Shown: positions 25,806-34,902 of the stretch, in pieces
Position numbering within the stretch: the stretch's first letter is position 1
Layout: each line of letters begins with the position of its first letter
Origin: Mucilaginibacter agri
GTDB taxonomy: Bacteria > Bacteroidota > Bacteroidia > Sphingobacteriales > Sphingobacteriaceae
NCBI RefSeq assembly: GCF_009928685.1
Contig: NZ_WWEO01000044.1
Location: forward strand, 496,001 to 560,000
Reading direction: 5' to 3'
DNA length: 64,000 bases
Notes under the pieces: model-generated
What the model was told of the DNA's origin: nothing
The model's database searches: none
What the model saw: only the letters and a program-made list of their open reading frames with translations
Made by a program: the position numbers and the translations under genes

Positions 25806-27122
25806 ATGAAGAAATTTATAATCACCATATATAGCTTATTCCTAATTGCAGGCGCAGGCTTTGCCCAAGCCCCTACTACCAATACCGCCACCTCCTTTAT
25901 GGTAAACGGATTGAAAGTGATATTTAAACCCACCGTTAAAGATGTGGTTAGCATGCGTATGTACTATCGTGGCGGCGTATATAACTACCAACCATCGCAA
26001 GCTGGTATAGAAAGCTTTGCCTTAAAGGCAGCTACCGAGTGTGGCACTAAAAAATATACTGCCGATCAATTTAGAGATATGGCCGATGAATTCGGCATCT
26101 CCATAGGCGGCTCGTCCACCTATGATTACGGCAACATTGGTATTGATTGCGTAACCAAGTACTTTAGCCAGGGATGGGACTTGTTTGCTGAAGCTATTAA
26201 CAACCCTACTTTTGACGATACCGAGGTGCAGCTCCTCAAAAGCAAACTCATCACTTTCGCCAACGGCCAACTAAGCGACCCGGATAAACACCTGGATGAC
26301 CTGCTGATGCAGAACGCTTTTTTCGGTACGCCTTATTCTACTGATCCCGACGGCAACGAGCAAACGCTGAGCCCGCTAAACGGTGAGGCCTTGAAGAAAT
26401 ATTATTACAACCTTATTAATAAGAACCGCATGTTTATTGTGGTAGCTGGCAATATTACCCGCAAGCAGTTGGAGGATAAGATCAAAGCCTCATTTGCCGC
26501 GCTTCCCCAAAAACCATATACCATACCAACCCGCCATGCCCCGGTTTGGAAAGAAAACAAACTGAATGTAGAAAACCGTCAGCTAGCCACCAATTATATT
26601 GCAGCGGCGTTTAACGCACCACAGGTGAATAGCCTGGAGTTTTTGCCTTACCGTATGGGTTTATCTGCACTTGGAGGTTCTTTGTTTAATGAATTGCGTA
26701 CCAAGCTAAACCTGAGCTACGACCCAACTGCGTCGGCAGTGAGCTTGCAGATGGCTTACGGCACCATGAGTATAAGCACCAATGATCCTAAACAAGCCGT
26801 TGAAGTAATGGACCGCGTGCTAAGTCGCTTTAAAGTTTTGGGCATCTCGCCCGAAGGATTAAAGTACCTCAAGAGCAGCTTCATCACCAATAATTACATC
26901 AAACAGCAGGGCTCGGGTGCTATAACTTCAAACCTTGGTTCGGCCGAAATTAATGGCGGTTGGGAATATGCCGAAAAACTGCCGGACATGATCGAGGCTG
27001 TTACCACAGACCAGATTAACGCCACCATGCTCAAATACATAGCCGGCCTCCGCTGGACCTATTTAGGCGACCCGAACCTGGCCAGGCAAGCAGAAGATGT
27101 ATTTAACATGCAAGTACATTAA
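25806..27122 (+). CDS. M16 peptidase-like protein, non-catalytic member
   Basis: A 438-residue exported protein with a signal peptide ending GFAQA. It has the M16 fold, but the position of the HxxEH motif holds GIESFALKAATECGT, so zinc binding and catalysis are not expected. The Y-R pair needed in the C-terminal half is partly visible (LRTKLNLSYDPTASA). It is co-oriented with the catalytic M16 gene and should be its non-catalytic partner subunit. Its stop overlaps the convergent DoxX-like gene by 4 bp. Confidence 0.88.
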   Translation: MKKFIITIYSLFLIAGAGFAQAPTTNTATSFMVNGLKVIFKPTVKDVVSMRMYYRGGVYNYQPSQAGIESFALKAATECGTKKYTADQFRDMADEFGISIGGSSTYDYGNIGIDCVTKYFSQGWDLFAEAINNPTFDDTEVQLLKSKLITFANGQLSDPDKHLDDLLMQNAFFGTPYSTDPDGNEQTLSPLNGEALKKYYYNLINKNRMFIVVAGNITRKQLEDKIKASFAALPQKPYTIPTRHAPVWKENKLNVENRQLATNYIAAAFNAPQVNSLEFLPYRMGLSALGGSLFNELRTKLNLSYDPTASAVSLQMAYGTMSISTNDPKQAVEVMDRVLSRFKVLGISPEGLKYLKSSFITNNYIKQQGSGAITSNLGSAEINGGWEYAEKLPDMIEAVTTDQINATMLKYIAGLRWTYLGDPNLARQAEDVFNMQVH

Positions 27123-27589
27123 AACGGATATGGATGCGCAATGGCGAAGTAGTAGGTCCACACAATCAAAAACAATTGCATTGGTATCCTGAAAATGAGA
27201 TAGTACATTCCCGGTCCGCTAAAATCGCCTTGCTCCATATTTACGCGGCGCTGGGTGGCATAAACATTAGCGGGTAACATGGCTATTAAAAATATTACTA
27301 AAAGGTATCCGGCAGTTATCCGGGTTTCGTAAAGCATAATACCCGCAGCACCGGCAATTTCAATAAGCCCGGTTATAATTACAATAAGTTTTTTAATGGC
27401 ATTAGGTATAAATGGCGGCACCATTAGCACCATACCTTTTATAAAAACAAAGTGCGCTATGGAGGTAAAAAGCAGCATCACACACAAGGCTAACCGACCG
27501 CTGAAATAAAGGTCTTCGCGTTGATGAAAAGTATAACTAAAGAGCATGCTCAGCCCGAAAACAGACACTAATACAATCAGTGGTTTCAT
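27119..27589 (-). CDS. DoxX-like four-helix membrane protein
   Basis: A 156-residue inner-membrane protein with four hydrophobic helices, including LCVMLLFTSIAHFVFIKGM, the FxxxxHF pattern of the DoxX group, and PNAIKKLIVIITGLIEIAGA. The family is linked to redox balance and quinone metabolism in some species, but this member's role is unknown. The signature is clear, yet I cannot name a subfamily. It stands alone, converging with the M16 pair. Confidence 0.75.
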   Translation of the reverse strand: MKPLIVLVSVFGLSMLFSYTFHQREDLYFSGRLALCVMLLFTSIAHFVFIKGMVLMVPPFIPNAIKKLIVIITGLIEIAGAAGIMLYETRITAGYLLVIFLIAMLPANVYATQRRVNMEQGDFSGPGMYYLIFRIPMQLFLIVWTYYFAIAHPYPF

Positions 27590-27808
27590 CTCAAAAAATT
27601 AAAGGATCAATAATTTACAATTGGCTAACATAAATGTAATTAAATAAGCCATTATCTGCACTTTAACCCATAAAGTTTTTTTAACAAAACTACCCGCCCG
27701 ATGTTGTTATGTGTAAGTTTGATATAAAGATTTGAATGCTTTTGCTATCCCCAAAAGGGACGGTAACTATTCAAACTTTATCATCATACTCTTAACAAAA
27801 ACATAGCT

Positions 27809-28867
27809 ATGTCGTACCAAAAAATCACAGAACTGTTAGGTAAAGATGCCGACTCCCTGTTACAGCACGAGTGCAAAACATTTTCTAAAGATGTAATTCA
27901 TGCGCCCTCTCCCAATTTTGTTGATAAGATTTTTGTAAACAGCAACCGCAACCCGCAGGTACTGCGCAATCTTGCAGCTATTTATAATCATGGCCGCCTG
28001 GGTGGTACAGGCTATTTGTCGATACTACCTGTCGACCAAGGTATAGAGCATACCGCAGGGGCATCGTTCTCTAAAAACCCGCTGTATTTCGACCCCGAAA
28101 ATATCATTAAACTGGCGTTAGAGGCTGGCTCTAATGCCGTGGCTACTACTTTTGGTAACCTGGCCATAGTTGCCCGTAAGTACGCCCACAAAATACCTTT
28201 TTTAGTAAAGATGAACCATAACGAGTTGCTTACCTACCCTACCAAATACGATCAGATTATGTTCGGCACGGTAGAGGATGCCTGGAATTTGGGGGCAGCT
28301 GCCGTGGGTGCCACCATTTATTTTGGCTCGGAGCAGTCCGACCGGCAAATTGTAGAAGTAGCCCAAGCTTTCGAACACGCGCATCAGCTAGGAATGGCTA
28401 CCGTTTTATGGTGCTATACCCGTAACAATGCTTTTAAAAAAGATGGTGTAAACTACGAAACCGCCACCGACATTACCGCCCAGGCTAACCACATTGGCGT
28501 AACTATACAGGCCGATATCATTAAACAAAAAATGCCCGATGTAAACGGAGGCTTCACCACCATTGGTTTCTCTAAAACAGATCCGCTGATGTATAGCAAA
28601 TATACCTCAGATAACCCTATAGACATGTGCCGCTATCAGGTAGCTAACTGCTACATGGGCCGCGCCGGGTTAATTAATTCAGGCGGTGAATCTAAAGGCG
28701 CATCAGATCTGGCCGATTCTGTAAAAAATGCGGTAATTAATAAACGCGCCGGTGGCTCGGGGTTGATATTAGGCCGACGCTCTTTCCAGCGCCCGTTTGC
28801 CGAAGGTGTAGAATTTCTGCACACTATACAGGATGTGTATCTGGCAAAGGAGATCGATTTGGCATAA
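27809..28867 (+). CDS. fbaB: class I fructose-bisphosphate aldolase
   Basis: A DhnA/FbaB-type class I aldolase of 352 residues. It cleaves fructose 1,6-bisphosphate to two triose phosphates by a Schiff-base mechanism. The FbaB motifs are clear: LSILPVDQGIEHTAGASF, FLVKMNHNE, ADIIKQKMP (where the family's Schiff-base lysine is expected) and CYMGRAGLINSGGESKG. Length fits the family. It is monocistronic with a strong terminator about 10 bp after the stop. The 219-bp upstream gap (27590-27808) holds repeated TTTG motifs but no clear promoter. Confidence 0.95.
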   Translation: MSYQKITELLGKDADSLLQHECKTFSKDVIHAPSPNFVDKIFVNSNRNPQVLRNLAAIYNHGRLGGTGYLSILPVDQGIEHTAGASFSKNPLYFDPENIIKLALEAGSNAVATTFGNLAIVARKYAHKIPFLVKMNHNELLTYPTKYDQIMFGTVEDAWNLGAAAVGATIYFGSEQSDRQIVEVAQAFEHAHQLGMATVLWCYTRNNAFKKDGVNYETATDITAQANHIGVTIQADIIKQKMPDVNGGFTTIGFSKTDPLMYSKYTSDNPIDMCRYQVANCYMGRAGLINSGGESKGASDLADSVKNAVINKRAGGSGLILGRRSFQRPFAEGVEFLHTIQDVYLAKEIDLA

Positions 28868-28874
28868 ATCATAG

Positions 28875-28912
28875 CAGTGGCAAGTGACAATTTCAGGCTT
28901 GCCACTGTTTTC
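28875..28912 (+). terminator. intrinsic terminator of fbaB
   Basis: The stem cagtggcaag/cttgccactg (28875-28884, 28898-28907) with a 13-nt loop is followed directly by a T-rich run. Confidence 0.85.
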
Positions 28913-28925
28913 TTTTCATCTGCTC

Positions 28926-28990
28926 CAAGTTTCTTGCAAAGGATCCTATGATGCTTTTTTCGATTTGCACGCCTGCCCGGGCTTTTATAA
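28926..28990. repeat. family E repeat, degenerate arms and conserved loop
   Basis: The core gatgcttttttcgatttg followed by cacgcctgc matches the loop of the perfect hairpin at 32197-32276 at most positions. The left arm gtttcttgcaaaggatcct is a diverged form of that copy's arm and no longer pairs well with the right side. It lies between fbaB and the HxlR gene. Confidence 0.5.
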
Positions 28991-29018
28991 GATGCTCTGC
29001 AAAAACGGGAAACAGCAT

Positions 29019-29375
29019 CTATTTCCCCTTAATCTTCTTTCTGTGTTTTAGCCCAAATTCAATAAGTGCATTAATTACAGCCTGGGTTTCAATAGCGTGC
29101 GGCGTAATTGCGTAAGAAACAGTAACAGGTTTGGTATTATTAACCGTTCGGGTAATCAGCAGATTTTCTTCCAGTTCTTGCAATTCCTTCGATAGCACCT
29201 TAGGCGTTATACCATTCGAAGTTTCCATGAGGTCTTTAAACCGCATAGTACCAAGGCTGTATAAATTGAGCAGGATACAAAACTTCCATTTGCCACTTAG
29301 CAACTCAATAGCATCTTTCAGGGCCAATATCCGTTCGTTATCTAGTTTGGGCGATTCGCATTTTACAGCTGTCAT
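29019..29375 (-). CDS. HxlR family winged-helix regulator
   Basis: A 118-residue DNA-binding protein of the HxlR group (KDAIELLSGKWKFCILLNLYSLGTMRFKDLMETSNGITPKVLSKELQELEENLLITRTV), with the winged-helix across residues about 18-100. It is divergent from the SDR gene with an 86-bp shared region, a common layout for a regulator of a redox enzyme. HxlR-type proteins often sense electrophiles or quinones through a cysteine; one is in KWKFCILL. It likely controls itself and the SDR. Confidence 0.9.
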   Translation of the reverse strand: MTAVKCESPKLDNERILALKDAIELLSGKWKFCILLNLYSLGTMRFKDLMETSNGITPKVLSKELQELEENLLITRTVNNTKPVTVSYAITPHAIETQAVINALIEFGLKHRKKIKGK

Positions 29376-29461
29376 AAAAAATAGTCACTATCCTAAAGGT
29401 AATTAATAGCAAATGTATAGTTAATCTCCGATAGTTTTGACCCAAAACAAAATCAAAACAG
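29376..29461. promoter_or_regulatory. shared HxlR/SDR promoter region
   Basis: Contains the inverted pair actatc (29387-29392) and gatagt (29430-29435), and a tagttttg box (29432-29439) that fits TAnnTTTG for the SDR gene, 22 bp before its ATG. An HxlR dimer would be expected to bind here. The exact operator is not defined by sequence alone. Confidence 0.4.
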
Positions 29462-30262
29462 ATGACAAAAACAATTTTCATAACCGGAACCTCGGCAGGC
29501 ATAGGCAAAGCAACTGCTAAATTATTTGCTGCAAAAGGTTGGAAAGTAATTGCCACCATGCGCAGGCCAGAAAACGATACAGAACTAGCCAGGTTGAATA
29601 ACGTAACCGTTTTACCATTAGACGTAACCGACCTTGATCAAATTAAAGATGCTACTCAAAAGGCTTTGTCTTTAGGCAACATCGATGTAGTTTTTAATAA
29701 TGCAGGTTATGCCTTGCTCGGCCCTCTGGAAGCCACAACCGACGAACAAATAGTTAAGCAAATGGAAACTAACTTTTTGGGCACTGTGCGGGTTGTACAA
29801 GCATTTATACCAAATTTCAAGGCTAAAAAATCAGGTTTGTTTATTAATATGACCTCTTCCGCCGGGATAATGGCCTTTCCGTTCAGCTCCATGTACGATG
29901 CCAGCAAATGGGCGTTAGAAGGTTGGAGCGAAAGTCTGTCTTTTGAGTTAGAACAATTTAACATCGGCATCAAAAACATCGAACCGGGTTTGGTAGCCAC
30001 CGATATGTCTGAAAGGACCATATTACCATCGCACACCGATTACGATGACCTATTAGCAAAATTTCTTGCTATAGTTAATAACCCGCAGAGCATTTCTACA
30101 CCGGAGCAAATTGCGGAAATAGTGTATGAGGCCGCAACAGATGGCAAAGATATCCTGCGTTACGTTTGCGGCGAAGATGCTAAGGCAATGTATGCACAAC
30201 GACTTGAAGTAGGCGATGAAGCATTTAGAAAAGGCCTTAAGCAATTAATTTTCGGTGAATAG
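29462..30262 (+). CDS. SDR family oxidoreductase
   Basis: A classical short-chain dehydrogenase/reductase of 266 residues. The cofactor motif TGTSAGIG is at residues 8-15, NNAG at about 80, the catalytic serine in NMTSSAG, and the YxxxK pair at Y145 and K149. The C-terminal third is variable, so the substrate cannot be predicted; the group includes carbonyl and ketosteroid reductases. Its position, divergent from an HxlR regulator, suggests induction by a toxic carbonyl or quinone. It converges with the M28 peptidase gene. Confidence 0.9.
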   Translation: MTKTIFITGTSAGIGKATAKLFAAKGWKVIATMRRPENDTELARLNNVTVLPLDVTDLDQIKDATQKALSLGNIDVVFNNAGYALLGPLEATTDEQIVKQMETNFLGTVRVVQAFIPNFKAKKSGLFINMTSSAGIMAFPFSSMYDASKWALEGWSESLSFELEQFNIGIKNIEPGLVATDMSERTILPSHTDYDDLLAKFLAIVNNPQSISTPEQIAEIVYEAATDGKDILRYVCGEDAKAMYAQRLEVGDEAFRKGLKQLIFGE

Positions 30263-30367
30263 CATTCTGCGCATGCAAAAAGGTTGATTTGGCGTAGAAG
30301 CTGTTTCAGTAAGAGCGTTGTCCACTATCGCTATAGCAAGTTTAGCATAGCTTAACTTGTGACCAAA

Positions 30368-30413
30368 CATGAGGTAAGCTTTCAGCTTACGTAAGGTAAA
30401 AGCTTACCTCATG
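30368..30413. terminator. hairpin between convergent SDR and M28 genes
   Basis: Perfect 14-bp arms catgaggtaagctt and aagcttacctcatg enclose an 18-nt loop. It sits midway between the convergent stops at 30262 and 30466. There is no long T run, so it may be a repeat element or a weak terminator. Confidence 0.55.
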
Positions 30414-30465
30414 CTAACCATCCCGTTAGCAATTGAATCAAAATCGTAACTACTATTTGCAACTG

Positions 30466-32118
30466 CTACTTCTTCAAATAATTCTCCCTCACTGCCTTAA
30501 ACTCCGAGCCAGCCTTCCATTTTGGCCATTCGGCACTATAAGCCAACTTTTTGCCCACCAGGTATACCAGTTGAAGATCTTGTATAGTGCCGCTTACATC
30601 CCAGGTTGCAGCGTCGTACTCGTCGTTTGGTTTGTGGTATACGGTGCTGTTGTAGTTGTCGTGCATTTGAAGGCCAGCCTCTTTACCTTTGCCTACCAGG
30701 TCGGTACCTGTTTCGATATACAGGGCCGGGATACCAACCTTCGCAAAATTGAAGTGATCTGAACGGAAGTACATCCCTTTAGATGGCACAGCTTCCGGCT
30801 CTATGTGGCGACCTTGCGTTTTGGCGGCTTCGGCCAGGTAATCTTCTAATTCCGATTGCCCATAACCCACCACCGAAATATCTTTGGTTTTACCATAAGG
30901 GTAAAACATATCCATATTGATATCAGCCACGGTTTTATCTTTCGGAAACACCGGATTCTCGGCGTAGTAGGCCGATCCCCATAAACCCTGTTCTTCGGCA
31001 GTTACAGATAAAAATACGATAGTACGTTCAGGCTTCGTTTTTAAGCTTTTAAATACCTTGGCCAACTCCAATAAACCTGCAGTTCCGCTGGCGTTGTCTA
31101 TAGCGCCGTTATAAATGCTGTCGCCCTTGGCATCGGGTTTGCTGATACCAAAGTGGTCCCAATGTGCCGAATAAACAATACATTCATCTGCATGCCTGGT
31201 TCCGGTGATTTTGGCAACCACATTGTGCGACTGGTTATATTTACAAGTAGTACTTAAACCGGTAGTAATATTCAATCCCATCGCGCTGCCCTTAAAACCA
31301 GGTGCAAGTGCCTTAGCCAGCATGGTTTTGTAATCTGTACCAATAGTTGCAAACAGCTTTTCGGCAGCAGGCATCGTCAGCCAACCCTCAAAAGCGCATT
31401 TATAGCTTTCGTGACCGCGTGGATCGAGGTATAGTTTCGATGCTTTCCAACTATTGGCAACTACGCTAAAGCCATAAGCGGCCGGCGCAGTATCGTGTAT
31501 AATTAAACAACCTTTGGCACCGTGCTTGGCGGCCTCATCGTATTTATAGGTCCAACGGCCATAGTAGGTCATGGTTTTTCCTTTAAACTGTTTAGCATCA
31601 TAATACCCCGGATCGTTTACCAACACCACTACAATTTTATCCTTCACATCCAGTCCGGCATAGTCATCGTGGTTAAACTCAGGTGCCGAAATACCGAAGC
31701 CGGCAAAAACCAGGTCTTCATTTTTTATATCAATTCGGGCATCTGTACGGCGGGTCCACAATACATAATCTTTTAAACCTTCCAGATCAAAGCTTGCATT
31801 CGCTCCGGTAACTTTCATCTGCGGATCGGGATTAGTATTGATAGAAACCATTGGCACCGGCTGCAGGTAGCTGCCCTTGTTGCCTGGCTCCAAACCCAAA
31901 GCTTTAAACTGCTGCTCCAGGTAACTTAGCGTGGCGGTTTCTCCTTTGCTGAAAGGCAGGCGGCCTTGTAATTTATCAGAGGCCACCTCACTTACATATT
32001 TGCGATAGCTGGCTTCGCTAAAAGCGTTTAAGCCGTCGGTATTTTGTGCTGATGCCTGATACAGGTTGGCTGTTAAGCAAGCGGCAAGTAGAGATAATTT
32101 AATGGGTGTCAGTTTCAT
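30466..32118 (-). CDS. M28 family zinc aminopeptidase with PA domain
   Basis: A 550-residue exported peptidase with a signal peptide ending ASAQN. The M28 metal-site motifs are all present: AHWDHFG (H319, D321), IDNASGTAG, TAEEQGLWGS, NMDMF and SDHFNF. Residues about 150-240 contain a protease-associated (PA)-type insert. The enzyme is expected to release N-terminal residues from peptides in the periplasm or outside the cell. It stands alone, converging on the SDR gene. The upstream 390-bp gap (32119-32508) contains a large perfect hairpin. Confidence 0.93.
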   Translation of the reverse strand: MKLTPIKLSLLAACLTANLYQASAQNTDGLNAFSEASYRKYVSEVASDKLQGRLPFSKGETATLSYLEQQFKALGLEPGNKGSYLQPVPMVSINTNPDPQMKVTGANASFDLEGLKDYVLWTRRTDARIDIKNEDLVFAGFGISAPEFNHDDYAGLDVKDKIVVVLVNDPGYYDAKQFKGKTMTYYGRWTYKYDEAAKHGAKGCLIIHDTAPAAYGFSVVANSWKASKLYLDPRGHESYKCAFEGWLTMPAAEKLFATIGTDYKTMLAKALAPGFKGSAMGLNITTGLSTTCKYNQSHNVVAKITGTRHADECIVYSAHWDHFGISKPDAKGDSIYNGAIDNASGTAGLLELAKVFKSLKTKPERTIVFLSVTAEEQGLWGSAYYAENPVFPKDKTVADINMDMFYPYGKTKDISVVGYGQSELEDYLAEAAKTQGRHIEPEAVPSKGMYFRSDHFNFAKVGIPALYIETGTDLVGKGKEAGLQMHDNYNSTVYHKPNDEYDAATWDVSGTIQDLQLVYLVGKKLAYSAEWPKWKAGSEFKAVRENYLKK

Positions 32119-32508
32119 TTATTGTAGTTGAATTGGCAAAATACGCATCTTCCGGGTTGTCTGAACCTGAATTTTCAGAATTAATAATTTCGCTCGCGCA
32201 GGGTCTCTCGCAGAGGACCCTGCGATGCCTTTCTGATTTGTATGCGTGCTCAGGGTCCTCTGCGAGAGACCCTGCGGTGACAGTAAAAAAAACAAAACAG
32301 AAGCGTGGACGCTTAAACTGGCTTAAATTGCCGACTGGTAAAGGTGCTTATAACCGTTCACCCGGTGTATCGAAACCGTACGTTTTCTCTCTGAATAACA
32401 AATACAAATAACTGAATACGAACTAGTTACATTTAAGGCACAAGCATTGCGCTTTAAAACTGATTGAAAGTTCACGGTCGGAATAATTGATGCAAACACC
32501 CACAAATT
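32119..32508. other. 390-bp gap between divergent M28 and ABC permease genes
   Basis: Contains the family E hairpin at 32197-32276 and about 230 bp of ordinary sequence with no convincing ORF on either strand. It must include the promoters of both flanking genes, but I see no clear TTTG-TAnnTTTG pair. Confidence 0.5.
32197..32276. repeat. family E repeat, perfect 26-bp hairpin
   Basis: The left arm at 32197-32222 and right arm at 32251-32276 are exactly complementary over 26 bp, with a 28-nt loop. The loop carries gatgcctttctgatttg and ends atgcgtgct, which matches the core of the element at 28926-28990. The arms are GC-rich and start cgcagggtctctcgc. Confidence 0.8.
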
Positions 32509-34902
32509 ATGCTTAAAAATTACTTTAAAATAGCCTGGAGAAATCTGATTAAGAATAAAGCGCATTCTGTAATTAACATACTAGGTTTATCTGTAGGGAT
32601 GGCGGTAACCATTTTGATCGGCCTTTGGATATGGGATGAACTCTCTTTTAATAAAAGTTTTGCCAATTACAACCGCATAGTGCAGGTTATGCAGCACCAA
32701 ACTTTTAATGGCGTTGTAGGCACTCAAAATGATATGCCCATACCCATGGGCATTACACTTAGGCAGGATTACAAGGCCGATTTTAAATATGCAGTACTTT
32801 CCAGCTGGACCGGCGACCATATTTTAACATACCGCGATAACAAGGTTGTACAAAACGGCAACTACATGCAACCGGAAGCGCCCGATCTTTTTACCTTGAA
32901 AATGGTTGAAGGCACGCGTAGTGGTTTAACCGATCCAAGGTCTATAATGCTATCTGCATCGGCCGCGAAGGCCGTTTTTGGCAATGCCGACCCTATTAAC
33001 AAGGTAATTAAATTTGATAATGCTTACGACTTGAAAGTAAGCGGTGTTTATGAAAATTTTGCACACAACAGCGAGCTACGCGAAGTGGCATTTATAACGC
33101 CTTGGGACTTGTATGTAGATTCGGAACCATGGATAAAAAGAGCCTCGACCCGTTGGGGAAACAATTCATTTCAAATATTTGCGCAACTCAATCCCAATGC
33201 CGACATCGACAAGGTTTCAGCAAAAATTAAAGATGTTAAGTTAAAAAACATTGCTGCCCAGGGCGATAAAGTTGGGGCAACCTTTCACCCCACCATGTTT
33301 TTACAGCCGATGTCGAAACTTCACCTCTATTCGGAATTTAAAGATGGAGTAAACACAGGTGGCGCTATAGAATTTGTGTGGATGTTTGGCATAATAGGCG
33401 TGTTTGTATTATTGCTGGCCTGCATCAATTTCATGAACTTAAGCACCGCGCAATCAGAAAAACGAGCCAAAGAAGTAGGTATACGCAAAACGCTTGGTTC
33501 TTTCCGCCTTCAGCTCATTTCACAGTTCTTCAGCGAATCGATACTGACAGCTATTTTTTCATTCATTGTATCCTTGCTGCTGGTACAGTTAAGCCTCAAC
33601 TGGTTTAATAATATTGCAGATAAAACGCTCAGTGTGCCATGGCAAAATCCCTTATTTTGGATCGGCGGTGTAGTATTCAGCATCATCACCGGGTTAATTG
33701 CCGGCAGCTACCCTGCGCTTTATCTTTCATCTTTTCGGCCGGTTAAAGTGCTGAAGGGTACATTTAAAGTTGGCAGGCTTGCATCAATGCCCCGTAAGGT
33801 ACTTGTTGTATTGCAATTCACTATATCAGTAGTTTTAATTATCGGCACGGTTGTGGTTTTCAGGCAGGTACAGTTTACCAAAAACCGCCCGGTTGGTTAT
33901 AATCGCAATGGATTGCTTAGGATTGATATGCGCACACCCATCATCCATCAAAGTTTCGATGCCGTTAGGAGCGATCTAATCCGTTCGGGCGTAGTTACGG
34001 AGATGGCCGAGTCTGGCAGTCCCCTAACTGGCGTATGGTCAAACAATAGCGGTTTCGAGTGGCGCGGCAAACCCGCGGGCTTACAGGATGATTTTGGCAC
34101 CATTCCGGTATCAACTCAATTTGGTAAAACGGCTGGCTGGAAAATAGTTCAGGGCCGCGATTTTTCGAAGGATTTTCTGACGGATTCTTCGGCAATGGTT
34201 ATAAATGAAGCCGCAGCAAAATTTATGAATTTTAAAAACCCTGTTGGCGAGATTGTTAGCAATGGTAAAAAATATACCATTATTGGCGTAGTGAGCGATA
34301 TGGTTATGTCATCACCCTATGATCCTGTAAAGCCTACCCTGTTCCCAATGCTTAATCAAAGGGGCGTTGTGGTTAATATCCGTGTAAATCCTAATGTTAG
34401 TATGCACGAGGCATTGGCTAAAATAGAAGCCGTGTTTAAGCAGTATGACCCAAGCAGTCCGTTCGGCTATATTTTTAGCGACGAAGATTATGCCAAAAAA
34501 TTCAGTAATGAAGAGCGTATAGGTAACCTGGCGGGTTTCTTTACCATACTGGCAATTTTTATTAGCTGCATGGGCTTGTTTGGTATGGCCTCATTTATGG
34601 CCGAACAGCGCACCAAAGAAATTGGGGTGAGAAAAGTGCTTGGCGCAACCGTTTTAAGCTTGTGGCAGTTAATGAGTAAAGACTTTGTAGTATTGATCCT
34701 GATATCGCTTTTTATAGCAGTACCGATAGGTTATTACTTTATGAACGGTTGGCTTCAGGATTACAAATACCGCTCCGACCTATCATGGTGGATCTTTGCA
34801 CTAACCGGTTTGGGTACCATAGCCATCACCTTGCTTACGGTTAGTTATCAAAGCATAAAAGCGGCCCTTGCCAATCCGGTTAAATCTTTACGGTCTGAGT
34901 AA
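32509..34902 (+). CDS. ABC transporter permease (MacB/FtsX type)
   Basis: A 797-residue membrane protein with the layout of Bacteroidota MacB-like permeases: an N-terminal helix (AHSVINILGLSVGMAVTILIGLW), a periplasmic domain, three FtsX-type helices (about 285-430), a second periplasmic domain, and three C-terminal helices. Both FtsX blocks carry the RTKEIGVRKVLGAT-type coupling motif (RAKEVGIRKTLGS and RTKEIGVRKVLGA). No ATPase gene is adjacent, so the partner is encoded elsewhere. Substrate could be a peptide, lipoprotein or drug. Confidence 0.9.
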   Translation: MLKNYFKIAWRNLIKNKAHSVINILGLSVGMAVTILIGLWIWDELSFNKSFANYNRIVQVMQHQTFNGVVGTQNDMPIPMGITLRQDYKADFKYAVLSSWTGDHILTYRDNKVVQNGNYMQPEAPDLFTLKMVEGTRSGLTDPRSIMLSASAAKAVFGNADPINKVIKFDNAYDLKVSGVYENFAHNSELREVAFITPWDLYVDSEPWIKRASTRWGNNSFQIFAQLNPNADIDKVSAKIKDVKLKNIAAQGDKVGATFHPTMFLQPMSKLHLYSEFKDGVNTGGAIEFVWMFGIIGVFVLLLACINFMNLSTAQSEKRAKEVGIRKTLGSFRLQLISQFFSESILTAIFSFIVSLLLVQLSLNWFNNIADKTLSVPWQNPLFWIGGVVFSIITGLIAGSYPALYLSSFRPVKVLKGTFKVGRLASMPRKVLVVLQFTISVVLIIGTVVVFRQVQFTKNRPVGYNRNGLLRIDMRTPIIHQSFDAVRSDLIRSGVVTEMAESGSPLTGVWSNNSGFEWRGKPAGLQDDFGTIPVSTQFGKTAGWKIVQGRDFSKDFLTDSSAMVINEAAAKFMNFKNPVGEIVSNGKKYTIIGVVSDMVMSSPYDPVKPTLFPMLNQRGVVVNIRVNPNVSMHEALAKIEAVFKQYDPSSPFGYIFSDEDYAKKFSNEERIGNLAGFFTILAIFISCMGLFGMASFMAEQRTKEIGVRKVLGATVLSLWQLMSKDFVVLILISLFIAVPIGYYFMNGWLQDYKYRSDLSWWIFALTGLGTIAITLLTVSYQSIKAALANPVKSLRSE

